Counted from the first letter of the stretch, positions 15,526 to 23,783 are shown. The stretch: DNA of 52,228 nt from Nitrososphaerales archaeon (GCA_030039795.1 JASHUU010000063.1:1-52228); one strand, 5' to 3'. Notes: a model not told the origin generated them from the sequence alone. Numbers and translations: made by a program.

Positions 15526-16698
15526 TCAAGCTCTAACGTCCGCCACCGTCCCCTTCTCGAGCTCTTCTATCAGCTCCTTCGCGGAGACCAGCGACAGCCC
15601 TATCAGCGTCGTCCTTCCTCGCATCCCCTTCCCAGAGAGCTGCGCCTCTATGATGCCCTTCCTGGCGAGCTCGTTGACGTCGCTCCACACCTGGGTGTGG
15701 TGGTTGGGATTGACGCCCATGCCCTCGCAGAGGGCGGAGTAGCTCTTCTCCACCTCTCCTATCGTGACGTAGCTCGCCTCGCCTTTCTTCAGGAGGGCAG
15801 AGACGGACAGCAGTATCAGCTTCTGGTGCCTGGACAGGTAGCTGAGCTCTTCCTTGCTGAACTGCGGAGGGAGCGACGCCTTGGCTGACCTGACGTGCTC
15901 CGGCAGGACTCTGGGAGACTCTGACGCGTCTGCGAGCTTGCCGGCCCTGTAGACCAGGTCCAAGGCGTAGCGCGCGTCGCCGAACTGGCCGGCTATGTCC
16001 GCGGCCAGCTGCGCGGTGCTTTCGTCGAGGCAGCCGTCGTTGAAGGCCTCTGTCCTCGAGGTTATGATGTCCATGAGCTGCTCGGATGCGTACGGCTCTA
16101 GCTTGATCTCGTTCCACTGCAGGGAGCTGAGAGTGCTGAGGTCGACGGCCTTCAGGTAGTCGGTGGTCTTCGAGATGAGTATCGAGGAGAAGACCTGGCG
16201 CCCCTGCGCTATCTCCCTCAGGCGCGTTATCGTGTAGAGCGCCGAGGGGTCGGCTGTTATCAGCGAGTCGACCTCGTCGAAGGCGATGACCAGATGGATC
16301 CGGTTGTTCTTCAGCTCCTCGACAAGCGCGGAGAGCAGCTCCTCGAAGGAGTACCCGCGGGACGGGTAGCTCTGTCCGAGGGACTTCAGCGCCTTGACCA
16401 TGACCGCCTGCAGAGTCCTTTCGATCCTGCAGTTCACCTGAAGCATCTTGACGAGGTTGCCGTAGAGCGCCCCTTTCTTCTGCAGCGACTCGCCGAGCTT
16501 CTTAGCCAGCATGCTCTTCCCTGAGCCTATCGGGCCGGAGACGATCACGTTCTGGCTCGCCCTGGACGCGTTCTGGACCACGCCCTGGAAGTAGAGCTCG
16601 AGCATCTTGAACTGGGCGTCCCGGTGAGGGATCTGGTGGGGAAGATACTCCGGCAGGAGCATGCTTTCGTCCCTGAAGACAGAGCGCACATGGGCCAT
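15526..16698 (-). CDS. cdc6: Orc1/Cdc6 replication initiator
   Basis: 390 residues, the normal length. Initiator AAA+ ATPase that binds origins and helps load MCM. Walker A VSGPIGSGKSMLAKK (about 49-63), Walker B LVIAFDEVDSL (about 136-146) and sensor 1 SSILISKTTDY are visible. The C-terminal 90 residues form a winged helix (LSRHQKLILLSVSALL onward), the origin-binding domain. The ATG at 16698 follows a TATA-like box at 16726. Archaeal origins often lie beside this gene. The 166-bp upstream gap is short and shows no clear origin-recognition-box repeats or AT-rich unwinding element, so an origin here is unproven. Confidence 0.93.
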   Translation of the reverse strand: MAHVRSVFRDESMLLPEYLPHQIPHRDAQFKMLELYFQGVVQNASRASQNVIVSGPIGSGKSMLAKKLGESLQKKGALYGNLVKMLQVNCRIERTLQAVMVKALKSLGQSYPSRGYSFEELLSALVEELKNNRIHLVIAFDEVDSLITADPSALYTITRLREIAQGRQVFSSILISKTTDYLKAVDLSTLSSLQWNEIKLEPYASEQLMDIITSRTEAFNDGCLDESTAQLAADIAGQFGDARYALDLVYRAGKLADASESPRVLPEHVRSAKASLPPQFSKEELSYLSRHQKLILLSVSALLKKGEASYVTIGEVEKSYSALCEGMGVNPNHHTQVWSDVNELARKGIIEAQLSGKGMRGRTTLIGLSLVSAKELIEELEKGTVADVRA

Positions 16699-16725
16699 GA
16701 GAGGACGCTTTTTTGGGCCCTTCGT

Positions 16726-16733
16726 CTTATAAC
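16726..16733 (-). promoter_or_regulatory. TATA box of cdc6
   Basis: On the minus strand it reads GTTATAAG, about 31 nt before the ATG at 16698. It is the clearest AT-rich element in the cdc6 upstream region. Poly-T at 16709-16714 is the only other feature there. Confidence 0.6.
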
Positions 16734-16864
16734 TTTGATTCTACGGGCCGTCGTATTTTCGCGAGAGGGTAGAGTGAAAGTGTTCCTCGACAGAAGCTGC
16801 TGCCGGCACGCGATACGCGAGCACGTGTAACGGATAAAGCAGGCGGGGCGAGCGCGGCCAGCCC

Positions 16865-17893
16865 ATGAAGGCGGTCAGGTTCCACGGGCACGGGGGACCG
16901 GAGGTGCTCCGGTACGAGGAGGCGCCGGACCCGCGGCCCAACTCGGACGAGGCGCTGGTCAGGGTCAGGGCGTGCGCGCTCAACCACCTGGACATATGGG
17001 GGAGAGAAGGACTGCCGAACGTGGAGATACCCCTTCCCCACATATCAGGGAGCGACGTCTCCGGGACGGTCGAGTGGGTCCCTCCCGAGGAGAAGGACTT
17101 CAAGGCCGGCGACGAGGTGATAGTCAACCCTGGGATAGGGTGCGGGAAGTGCGAGAAGTGCCTCCTTGGAAGGGACGACCAGTGCAGGTTCTACACGATA
17201 CTCGGGTACGGGGTCGACGGAGGATATGCGGAGCTGGTCAAGGTCCCCAGGACGGGCCTGGTGAAGAAGCCCGCCGGAATGTCATTCGAGGAGGCCGCCT
17301 CCTTCCCTCTGGTCTTCCTGACTGCGTATCACATGCTGGCGACGAAGGCTCGGGCGGGTCCGGGGGACGTCGTCCTGGTCGTGGCGGCGAGCTCAGGCGT
17401 GGGCTCGGCCGCTGTCCAGCTGGCCAAGCTCCTCGGGGCGGAGGTCATAGCCACGGCCGGGAGCGGGGAGAAGGCGGAGAAGGCGAGGAGCCTGGGCGCC
17501 GACTACGTCATAGACCACTACCGGCAGGACGTCCTGGAGGAGGTCAGGAGGATCACGGCGAAGCGTGGGGTGGACGTGGTCGTGGAGCACGTCGGGAAAG
17601 CTACGTGGGAGGGAAGCGTGAAGGCCCTGGCCAAGGGCGGGAGGCTGGTCATCTGCGGCGCGACCACCGGGGCCGAGGTGGGGACCGACCTCAGGTACGT
17701 GTACAACCGCGAGCTCACGATCTACGGCAGCTTCATGGCGAGCAAGGGCGAGCTCCTGAAGGTGACGGGCCTCTTCTCGCAGGGGAGGCTGGAGACCGTG
17801 GTGGACTCCGTCCTGCCTCTCGAGAAGGCGGCCGAGGCGCAGGAGAGGATGGAGAAGAGCCTGCACTTCGGGAAGATAGTGTTGAAGGTCTAG
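16865..17893 (+). CDS. Zinc-type MDR alcohol dehydrogenase/quinone reductase family oxidoreductase
   Basis: 342 residues of the medium-chain dehydrogenase/reductase superfamily. The N-terminal GroES-like domain carries NHLDIWGREG (about 40-49) and the structural-zinc loop CGKCEKCLLGRDDQC (about 94-108). The Rossmann domain carries VVAASSGVGSAAVQLAK (about 173-189). The usual catalytic-zinc Cys is replaced (NHLD where ADHs have C-H/R), which points to a quinone-reductase/enoyl-type reductase that may not need catalytic zinc. The cofactor is probably NADPH. The ATG at 16865 is preceded by a weak GGATAAAG box. It is a single gene, convergent with OsmC by 4 nt. The substrate is unknown. Confidence 0.85.
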   Translation: MKAVRFHGHGGPEVLRYEEAPDPRPNSDEALVRVRACALNHLDIWGREGLPNVEIPLPHISGSDVSGTVEWVPPEEKDFKAGDEVIVNPGIGCGKCEKCLLGRDDQCRFYTILGYGVDGGYAELVKVPRTGLVKKPAGMSFEEAASFPLVFLTAYHMLATKARAGPGDVVLVVAASSGVGSAAVQLAKLLGAEVIATAGSGEKAEKARSLGADYVIDHYRQDVLEEVRRITAKRGVDVVVEHVGKATWEGSVKALAKGGRLVICGATTGAEVGTDLRYVYNRELTIYGSFMASKGELLKVTGLFSQGRLETVVDSVLPLEKAAEAQERMEKSLHFGKIVLKV

Positions 17894-18285
17894 GGCAGTA
17901 TCTCGTAGGAGTGCGTTATCTTTGCGGTCGGGGAGAGCGTCGCGCCGACGCTGCAGAACTTCTCCGTGCTGTCCTCGATGGCTTCTTCGACGTACTTCCT
18001 TTCGAGGTCCACGCCCTTCACGATGTACCTGATGTGGATGGAGGTCCAAGGCTTCGGGAGCCCGTGCTCGGGCCGCTCCCCAGTCAGCTCTATCCTTAGA
18101 GAAGTCAGACGCTGCTTCCTCTTCCCGAGTATGGCGACTATGTCCATGCCGGTGCAAGCCCCGAGCGATGTCAGAAGGGCGCGCATGGGGCTGATACCTC
18201 TCTGGAGCTGGTCGTTCGAGTCGTAGACCACAGTGTGGCCCGAGGTGTCGGTGCCCAGGAAGACGTTCCCCTCCGCCCACGTCAC
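17890..18285 (-). CDS. OsmC/Ohr-family protein
   Basis: 131 residues. Family hallmarks are the region GISPMRALLTSLGACTGMDIVAIL (about 31-54) with the reactive Cys of LGAC, and a second Cys, KFCSVGATLSP (about 109-119), on the partner helix. Members reduce organic or fatty-acid peroxides with thiols. The intact Cys pair supports an active peroxidase. It starts at GTG 18285. Homologues often begin a few residues earlier, and the frame is open upstream (LAEVTWAEG), but no canonical start is found there before the previous stop. It is third in a minus-strand series after the ACT-V4R and unknown genes. Confidence 0.85.
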   Translation of the reverse strand: MTWAEGNVFLGTDTSGHTVVYDSNDQLQRGISPMRALLTSLGACTGMDIVAILGKRKQRLTSLRIELTGERPEHGLPKPWTSIHIRYIVKGVDLERKYVEEAIEDSTEKFCSVGATLSPTAKITHSYEILP

Positions 18286-18304
18286 TTCCGCCAGCCAGGG
18301 AGCG

Positions 18305-18868
18305 TCAGCCGACTTCTATCACCACCGGCTTCGAGCTCTTCGAGACGGAGCCCTTCTCTATGAAGCTCCTTCGCCCCCACTTCGCCTTCGCCTGGCCCAC
18401 GAGCGAGTGGCGCCCCTTCCCGAGGGCCTCGGCGGGGATTTCGAAGGTCTTCTCCACGTCGAGCATCTTCGACTTCGCGTCCTCCACGTTGTGGGGAATT
18501 ATCGGCGGCCCGCCGTCCTCGGGCACTATCATGGCCCAGACTCTGTAAGGCAGGTCAGGGTCGCGGCTCCAGTAGAAGCTGGCCCTCCGCACGTGCTTCT
18601 TGGCCTCCGCGACCTTCCGCGTGACCACGCCCCTCTTGACGCCTATGGACGCCGCCATGGTGAGGCGCATTATCTTGTCGAAGTCCTCCCACGCCACCGT
18701 CCAGACGTCGGGGTGGAACGCCTCCCTGAGGCCGCCCCTCACCTTGAAGGCCAGGCTTACCACGACGGTCTCGCCGATCGAGTAGGTCCTCTTGTTGGTC
18801 GCCACCTCCGCGTCCTCGATGGTGGTCGAGGGCCAGGAATACTCGTTCCTCCTGTTCTTCAGCGGCAA
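18305..18868 (-). CDS. Unknown protein with beta-sandwich-like features
   Basis: 187 residues, family not recognised. The sequence alternates beta-strand-like segments (KRTYSIGETVVVSLAFKVRGG, ASFYWSRD, YRVWAMIVPEDGG, KTFEIPAEALGKGRHSLVG). Such a pattern occurs in immunoglobulin-like or C2-like domains; this is inference. It has no Cys, signal peptide or membrane helix. A leaderless TTG at 18868 lies about 27 nt after its own TATA box at 18892, which overlaps the stop of the upstream ACT-V4R gene. OsmC follows after 19 nt, so the two may share a message. Confidence 0.7.
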   Translation of the reverse strand: MPLKNRRNEYSWPSTTIEDAEVATNKRTYSIGETVVVSLAFKVRGGLREAFHPDVWTVAWEDFDKIMRLTMAASIGVKRGVVTRKVAEAKKHVRRASFYWSRDPDLPYRVWAMIVPEDGGPPIIPHNVEDAKSKMLDVEKTFEIPAEALGKGRHSLVGQAKAKWGRRSFIEKGSVSKSSKPVVIEVG

Positions 18869-18891
18869 CGAGGGGGCGCGACCCTCGTCGG

Positions 18892-18899
18892 GTTAAAAG
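18892..18899 (-). promoter_or_regulatory. TATA box overlapping the ACT-V4R stop codon
   Basis: On the minus strand it reads CTTTTAAC, about 27 nt before the TTG at 18868. The TAA stop of the upstream gene lies inside the box. Confidence 0.6.
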
Positions 18900-19750
18900 G
18901 TTGAGCGGGGCGTGCTGCCCGCGTTCCTGCTCGACGAACGCGGCCGAGCGGGCGGCATCGCGCTCTCGGACATGACGAGTCTGAAGGAGCAGACATCGTC
19001 GCCCTCGGCTACGCACTGGGCCTCCGACACGTCGAACTCGGCGTCGAAGATGCCGGAGATCAGGCCTCGCAGGTGCGCGCGGAAGAAGACGCTCCTCTGC
19101 CTGACCCTCCTCGCCGCGTTGGCTTCGCACTCGAAGAGGTGCTCGGCATGGACCACGACCGGGAACTCGCGTGGCTTCCTCCTCTCGATCGAGACCTCCG
19201 CATACCCAAGAGCCGCATACGCGCTCAGGAGCTCGTCGATGTGGTCCACGGCGAACGCCCTGCCGAAGTCGTCCACCATCTCTTTGGCGGAGTGTCGCCC
19301 CATCGCCTCGGCCATCTGGTCGATTATGGTGGCCGCGCCTGACCCGAAGACGCTCCGGAGCCTGGAGAGCATCTCGCTGAGCGCGTCGGCCCTGAGGATG
19401 ATCGCCTTCCTCCCGGCCCACTGGACCGGGAAGTGCTTGTTGTCCACCATGAACCCGTCTTCGGCGGCTGCGACGTCCACCGACTCGATCACTGACAGCG
19501 CTTCGAGCCTGCGCTTCAGCTCAGCCAGGCCGTCCCTGGAGTCCGTCACGTCGGCGAAGAAGCTCATGGTGGCGATGGGCGAGGAGCTGGGGGCGGTCAC
19601 GAACCCCGTCAGGATGTTGACGTCCATTCCCGATATGACTTCGGTGCACTTCGCGAGTGCGCCCCTCTGGTTTCTTATCCTGATCACGACCTCTGCCAGC
19701 CTCCGGCCGGGCGCGTACTCCCAGATTTCGACATTCTTTGGATATCGCAT
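18893..19750 (-). CDS. ACT domain plus V4R domain regulator
   Basis: 285 residues. The N-terminal 100 residues are ACT-like (LAEVVIRIRNQRGALAKCTEVISGMDVNIL), a fold that binds small ligands such as amino acids. The C-terminal 140 residues match the V4R (vinyl-4-reductase) ligand-binding domain, including LRGLISGIFDAEF, then the Cys pair AQCVAEGDDVCSFRL near residues 246-260. The combination suggests a signal-binding regulator lacking an obvious DNA-binding domain, so it may act through a partner. It diverges from the Lrp-like gene at 19926, a possible partner. The last 25 residues are Pro/Ser/Arg-rich. Confidence 0.8.
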   Translation of the reverse strand: MRYPKNVEIWEYAPGRRLAEVVIRIRNQRGALAKCTEVISGMDVNILTGFVTAPSSSPIATMSFFADVTDSRDGLAELKRRLEALSVIESVDVAAAEDGFMVDNKHFPVQWAGRKAIILRADALSEMLSRLRSVFGSGAATIIDQMAEAMGRHSAKEMVDDFGRAFAVDHIDELLSAYAALGYAEVSIERRKPREFPVVVHAEHLFECEANAARRVRQRSVFFRAHLRGLISGIFDAEFDVSEAQCVAEGDDVCSFRLVMSESAMPPARPRSSSRNAGSTPRSTF

Positions 19751-19770
19751 TGGTATCTAGGCATACCCCT

Positions 19771-19780
19771 TATGCATATT
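19771..19780 (-). promoter_or_regulatory. TATA-like box of the ACT-V4R gene
   Basis: On the minus strand it reads ATGCATAAGG, about 26 nt before the ATG at 19750. The 175-bp gap 19751-19925 is the AT-richest divergent promoter region in this part of the window. Confidence 0.45.
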
Positions 19781-19872
19781 CTTAATAAAGGCTTGTTTTA
19801 TGGGAGTGACTATGCCACCGCCGGAGGCTCTCGGAGACCCCTCTGATGAGAAAGTGAATCAGGAATCAACAT

Positions 19873-19881
19873 ACCTTAAAT
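19873..19881 (+). promoter_or_regulatory. TATA-like box of the Lrp-like gene
   Basis: CCTTAAATC. A start about 27 nt downstream gives a leader of about 20 nt with a GGAG purine run before ATG 19926. It decides that start over ATG 19800, which would place the box inside the gene. Confidence 0.5.
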
Positions 19882-19925
19882 CTAATCCGGCTATTCGTCG
19901 TAGCGGGGATGCAGGAGAGAGCGCC

Positions 19926-21071
19926 ATGGCAGTCGTAGAGACCGAGGCCGGAGACGTCAACTCGAGGACCGTGCAGCTGGTGAAGTTGCTCACCGAGGTG
20001 GGCCCGGACATACCCGAGATCTCTAGGAGGCTGGGCCAGTTCAAAGAGTCTGTCAGGTACAGGTACAAGGAGAAGGTCGTCAACAAGGGGTTCGCGGTCC
20101 AGGCCGCAGTGAACCACGAGAGGCTGGGGCTGAAGAGGATGATCCTGGTACTCGAGCTCTCCGAGCCCTACAAGGACTACGCGCAGGCGATATTCGCGGC
20201 GATGAGCGAGCTCTGCTACGTCGTCAGCTTCGCCCGAGCCCTGGTGGGAGGCGAGTACGTGGTGCACGTGAGCGCCCCCGAGGCGCAGACCGAGAGCATC
20301 AGGGAGTTCTTCTTCGCGCTGAAGGACAAAGGGCTCTTCGCCGAACTGGACGTGCTGGACTTTGAGTCGTTCAGGAACGTGCCGATGAAGGCGGAGTACT
20401 TCGACTTCGACAGCGGAAGGTGGGACTTCGACTGGCAGACGCCGGGCCCTGGGGACTTCAGGGAGGCCCGCACCCTTCCATCAGGGAGATGCAAGTTCGA
20501 CAACGTCGACCTGTTGATAATCAAGGAGCTCCAGATGGACGCGAACAAGTCGCTCAAGGAGATCGCAAAGGCGCTGGGAATCAACTACAAGAAGCTGGCG
20601 TGGCACCATGCGACGCACGTGTGCGCCAGAGGCATGCTGAGAGGGTTCAGGGTCAACTGGATGGGCACGGCGTACGACTACGCGATGGACAGGGCCATGC
20701 ACAAGAAGCACAGCTACTTCGCGGTCAACCTTTTCGTAAAGACGACTAGCGAGTACGAGACGATGAGCCTGAGAGAGAGGATGAACAGGATTCCGTTCCT
20801 CTGGGGGGAGGCGGCAGGGCCCAACTACTTCGCCGACGTCTTCCTGCCGACCGACATGGTCGTGGAGGGGCTGGAGTATCTGGGGAACTCGACGGAGACG
20901 GTGCGGGACAGGATGAAGATGGTAGTCATGGACGCGACGGACGCGGTGGCGTTCACCATCCCCTACGCCCTGTACGACTCGCAGAGGAAGGACTGGACGT
21001 TCGCGAAGGAAGAGACGCTGAGCAGGTTCGACAAGCTGATAGTGCAAGTAAAAACAGGGGAGGGGCGCTAG
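19926..21071 (+). CDS. Lrp/AsnC-like double helix-turn-helix regulator
   Basis: 381 residues from ATG 19926. There are two DNA-binding units. One is near the N-terminus (VQLVKLLTEVGPDIPEISRRLGQFKESVRYR, about 15-45). The other is in the middle (FDNVDLLIIKELQMDANKSLKEIAKALGINYKKLAWH, about 190-226), the latter with typical Lrp-type spacing. Between and after them lie sensor-like alpha/beta regions. The fusion of two AsnC-like helix-turn-helix units in one chain is a pattern I associate with archaeal regulators. The ligand is unknown. It is divergent from the ACT-V4R gene, which may bind the same signal. Confidence 0.8.
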   Translation: MAVVETEAGDVNSRTVQLVKLLTEVGPDIPEISRRLGQFKESVRYRYKEKVVNKGFAVQAAVNHERLGLKRMILVLELSEPYKDYAQAIFAAMSELCYVVSFARALVGGEYVVHVSAPEAQTESIREFFFALKDKGLFAELDVLDFESFRNVPMKAEYFDFDSGRWDFDWQTPGPGDFREARTLPSGRCKFDNVDLLIIKELQMDANKSLKEIAKALGINYKKLAWHHATHVCARGMLRGFRVNWMGTAYDYAMDRAMHKKHSYFAVNLFVKTTSEYETMSLRERMNRIPFLWGEAAGPNYFADVFLPTDMVVEGLEYLGNSTETVRDRMKMVVMDATDAVAFTIPYALYDSQRKDWTFAKEETLSRFDKLIVQVKTGEGR

Positions 21072-21083
21072 GAAAAAAAGTTC

Positions 21084-21206
21084 CTAGCCAGACGCCAGGC
21101 CAGCGATGGCCTCGAGGGGCCCCGCGTGAAGCCCTAGCGACGCGAAAACAAGACTCGCGCCAGTCAGAGCCAGCATTCCGAGACGGATCTTCTCTTCTTG
21201 GGTCAT
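21084..21206 (-). CDS. 40-residue single-helix membrane peptide
   Basis: Minus strand from ATG 21206. A charged start (MTQEEKIRLG) is followed by a hydrophobic helix of about 20 residues (MLALTGASLVFASLGLHAGP) and the end LEAIAGLASG. A TATA-like box at 21231-21238 lies 27 nt upstream, giving a leaderless start. An ATG at 21233 would add nine residues but overlaps the box. The sequence looks like the small single-helix proteins that accompany larger membrane complexes in Thaumarchaeota; this comparison is from memory. It is convergent with the Lrp-like gene and stands alone. Confidence 0.65.
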   Translation of the reverse strand: MTQEEKIRLGMLALTGASLVFASLGLHAGPLEAIAGLASG

Positions 21207-21230
21207 GGGGGGCAGCCTCTTGAGGAAGAG

Positions 21231-21238
21231 CATTTAAC
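21231..21238 (-). promoter_or_regulatory. TATA-like box for the 40-residue membrane peptide
   Basis: On the minus strand it reads GCGTTAAA, about 27-28 nt before the ATG at 21206. Confidence 0.5.
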
Positions 21239-21349
21239 GCTATGCCTTTACACGAATGGCCAGCTTTGAGCTTAGGCGAATTCTGAAAACGCGAAAACCA
21301 CTCTTCTTGTCCTCCCCTTCGGTCTTCTTGCCCGTTCGGCCGCCAATTC

Positions 21350-21358
21350 CTAAATAAG
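21350..21358 (+). promoter_or_regulatory. TATA-like box of the VIT1-type gene
   Basis: CTAAATAAG, about 32 nt before the TTG at 21386. The rest of 21239-21349 is T/C-rich with no recognisable feature. Confidence 0.5.
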
Positions 21359-21385
21359 AACCACTGGGCCTGCCAAAGGCCGGAA

Positions 21386-22090
21386 TTGGCCGAGAGCCGA
21401 GCCGAAAAGCACCCCCACATTCCCATAAGGCACGTAATGGACAGAATCGTGCTCGGAGGGAGCGATGGCGTGATAGAGATGATAGCGATGACCGCGGCCC
21501 TGAATGGCGCGGGCGTAGGCGTGCGGACGATACTCCTGGCGGGGTTCGCCTTCGCGGTGGCAGGCGCCCTCTCGATGTTCTTCAGCACGTACCTCTCGAG
21601 GAGGTCGGAGCTCGACGCGCTTAGGATCGATGTGGCCAGGGAGAGGATGGAGATAGAGACCGAGCCCGAGGAGGAGAGGGCCGAGCTCGAGGAGCTCCTC
21701 AAGAAGGAAGGATATGCGCAGAGGGAGATAGACGTCATAATGTCGAGGCTAGTCAAGGACAAGAAGATGTGGCTCAGAGAGCAGCTGAGCCACGAGCTCG
21801 GCGTGCGCATGGAGGACCTCCAGTCCGACCCGCTGACCAGGCCGACGTCGGCCGGCCTCTCCTTCCTCGCGCTCTCCTTGCTTGTTCTTTCGCCCTATGC
21901 GCTGGGGTTGGGTCTCGGGGTGGCGCTGGTTCTCTCCGTGGGGTTGTCGCTGGCAGCGCTCTTCGCGCTCGGCTCGAGGGCCCTCGTCCCCCGGCACTTC
22001 AGCCTCGCAGGGGGGCTGGAGTCGGCAGGCATCGGGGCGCTGGCTGCTGGGCTCCTGTACGGCGTCGGCCTCCTGGTCTCCGCCCTGTAG
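21386..22090 (+). CDS. VIT1/CCC1-family iron or manganese transporter
   Basis: 234 residues. It starts with the family signature RIVLGGSDGVIEMIAMTAAL in the first helix (residues about 20-39), followed by a second helix. A cytoplasmic charged segment rich in Glu (ERMEIETEPEEERAELEELL, about 84-103) matches the metal-binding helices of VIT1, and three more helices end the protein. This gives five membrane helices, as in plant VIT1 and yeast Ccc1, which carry Fe2+/Mn2+ out of the cytoplasm by proton exchange. It starts at TTG 21386. It is convergent with topoisomerase IB with a gap of 3 nt. Confidence 0.88.
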   Translation: MAESRAEKHPHIPIRHVMDRIVLGGSDGVIEMIAMTAALNGAGVGVRTILLAGFAFAVAGALSMFFSTYLSRRSELDALRIDVARERMEIETEPEEERAELEELLKKEGYAQREIDVIMSRLVKDKKMWLREQLSHELGVRMEDLQSDPLTRPTSAGLSFLALSLLVLSPYALGLGLGVALVLSVGLSLAALFALGSRALVPRHFSLAGGLESAGIGALAAGLLYGVGLLVSAL

Positions 22091-22093
22091 CGC

Positions 22094-23680
22094 TCACTCT
22101 GGGGCGCGCTGGCGCTCGATGCCAGGGGCGGCGGCCTGCCTAGGCGCGGCCTCGCCCGCGTCCCACTTCCGGCTCGACTCCAAGACCCACGAGAACTTCC
22201 TCTGGAGCGACTTCGAGTAGACCTTGGCCCAGTCGAGCCCGACGTGGTCGCACCAGGCCTTGAAGACCCTGGGGTCGATGTAGTTCTTCATCGAGGTGTT
22301 CAGGTTGTAGTTCTTCGTCCTGACGTAGAAGTCCACCTCCATCCTGAACCGCTTCAGCCTCTTCTCGTCCTGCTTCTCCTTCGCTTTTGCCTCTTCGAGC
22401 TTCTGCTGCTTCTTCTTCAGCGACTCATCCCAGGTCTTCGGCGGCGTCCTCTGATGGTTGCAGAAGACAGCGGCTGCCAGGTTCGCTTCCTTGGCGTGGT
22501 AAAGCTTGTCTACGTCGTCCGCCCCGCTGACGTCCCGCGACCTCAGGGACGCCTCGGCCCGGGCTGTGGCGTGGTAGGTCCTGAAGACCTTGGCGGTCAC
22601 GCCGCCGACGGTCGAGGAGAGGAACTGGTTGACCATCCCCGAGTTGACGTCGTGGAACATCTCCGCGCTTGGGGGCTTTCCTGAGGAGAACTCCCTGATG
22701 TTCCGCAGGACCGAGGGCGGGGGCGTGTCGGTCTTGTGCCAGGGGACGCTGTCCTTCCCCAGGAAGTCGAACTCGACGCTGCTTCCGGAGACCTTCACAT
22801 GCTCCACCCGGAGCGTGCTCGCCCCCACGGTGTCGGCCTCGTCCTCGTCTTTCTCGTCTCCCACCCTCATCCCGAGGGTGTCGATGAGATAGCAGACGGT
22901 GGCTACCTGGCGGGCTCGGGGCTCGGGGGAGTCGAGGTCTCTCAGGATCTTCGCCCGTATCCTCTGGAGGTTGGCCCCTACCTTGCGGGCGTTGTCGTAC
23001 TTCGCCCTGTTCCTGGCCTGCTGAATGTGTGAGCTCTCGTGCAGCCAGACGTACTTCTCCTTCTCGGTCAGCTTGTCGATCCACTTCGCCATCCACATCG
23101 AGTCGTGGTCGCTCACGACGCCCTTCCATCCTCCTGGGGGCCTCTGCGCGCCCTCGCCCAGGTTGAGGACCACGTCGGAGGGAGAGACCCTGGGCTTCCA
23201 CCTCCCTCGCATAGGGTGCGAGCCCCTGCCCATGAAGAGGCCTGGCGGCTCGACCATCCAGTTGGCGAAGTCGACCTTCTTGCCGTCAAGCGTGGCGGTG
23301 CCGTACGTCTCCTTCAGCTTCTCTCTCCTCTCCTTCCTGGCTGCGGCCCCTGCCTTCTTCTCCTCCTTCGTCAGCCTCTCCTTGGCGGCCTTCTCCCTGT
23401 CCACTTTGGCGTAGACCGCGGAGAAGTCTACGTCTGCGAACCTAGCTCCGCGGCACCACTCGGGGAGGGTCTGGAGGAAGTCCTGCATGAAATTTGAAGT
23501 GAAGACATCGTCCTTGACGTACGGGGTGTCCTTCTTCTTGGCCAGGTGGTACGCCATCTCCTCGGCCATGGGCGAGAGGCTCACGGGCCTCCCTCTCACT
23601 CCTAACGAGAGCCCTTCGGGCTGGTATGGCTCGGGAAAACAGACGCCGTTGTGGGAAAGCGTCTTCCAGTATGCGGTCAT
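22094..23680 (-). CDS. Eukaryote-type DNA topoisomerase IB
   Basis: 528 residues. The catalytic Tyr is about residue 467 in NTSMKNYIDPRV, the canonical NTSKxNYIDPR context. The active-site Arg/Lys/His residues fall in ATVCYLIDTLGMRVGDEKDEDEAD (about 262-285) and FRTYHATARAE. A Lys/Glu-rich linker (about 405-440) separates core and C-terminus as in the human enzyme. It relaxes positive and negative supercoils through a 3'-phosphotyrosine intermediate. In archaea this enzyme is typical of Thaumarchaeota, so the gene is the best taxonomic marker here. It starts at ATG 23680 with a TATA box at 23711. Confidence 0.96.
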   Translation of the reverse strand: MTAYWKTLSHNGVCFPEPYQPEGLSLGVRGRPVSLSPMAEEMAYHLAKKKDTPYVKDDVFTSNFMQDFLQTLPEWCRGARFADVDFSAVYAKVDREKAAKERLTKEEKKAGAAARKERREKLKETYGTATLDGKKVDFANWMVEPPGLFMGRGSHPMRGRWKPRVSPSDVVLNLGEGAQRPPGGWKGVVSDHDSMWMAKWIDKLTEKEKYVWLHESSHIQQARNRAKYDNARKVGANLQRIRAKILRDLDSPEPRARQVATVCYLIDTLGMRVGDEKDEDEADTVGASTLRVEHVKVSGSSVEFDFLGKDSVPWHKTDTPPPSVLRNIREFSSGKPPSAEMFHDVNSGMVNQFLSSTVGGVTAKVFRTYHATARAEASLRSRDVSGADDVDKLYHAKEANLAAAVFCNHQRTPPKTWDESLKKKQQKLEEAKAKEKQDEKRLKRFRMEVDFYVRTKNYNLNTSMKNYIDPRVFKAWCDHVGLDWAKVYSKSLQRKFSWVLESSRKWDAGEAAPRQAAAPGIERQRAPE

Positions 23681-23710
23681 GAAACGTATGAGGAGGATTT
23701 CGCCTTGGAG

Positions 23711-23719
23711 TTATTTAAG
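23711..23719 (-). promoter_or_regulatory. TATA box of topoisomerase IB
   Basis: On the minus strand it reads CTTAAATAA, about 35 nt before the ATG at 23680, which leaves a leader of only a few nucleotides. Confidence 0.55.
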
Positions 23720-23743
23720 ATGAGCCTGATTTGGAAGGACGGA

Positions 23744-23753
23744 GCTTAATACC
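23744..23753 (+). promoter_or_regulatory. TATA-like box of the PAC2 gene
   Basis: GCTTAATACC, about 35 nt before the ATG at 23784. With the box at 23711 it forms a tight divergent promoter pair. Confidence 0.5.
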
Positions 23754-23783
23754 TCCCGCGGCGTCCGGCCGGCGACCCCTCTG

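Noticed and set aside
16699-16864. Replication origin beside cdc6
   Set aside because: Only 166 bp, with one TATA-like box and a short T-run. No repeated origin-recognition-box-like elements or longer AT-rich unwinding region were visible.
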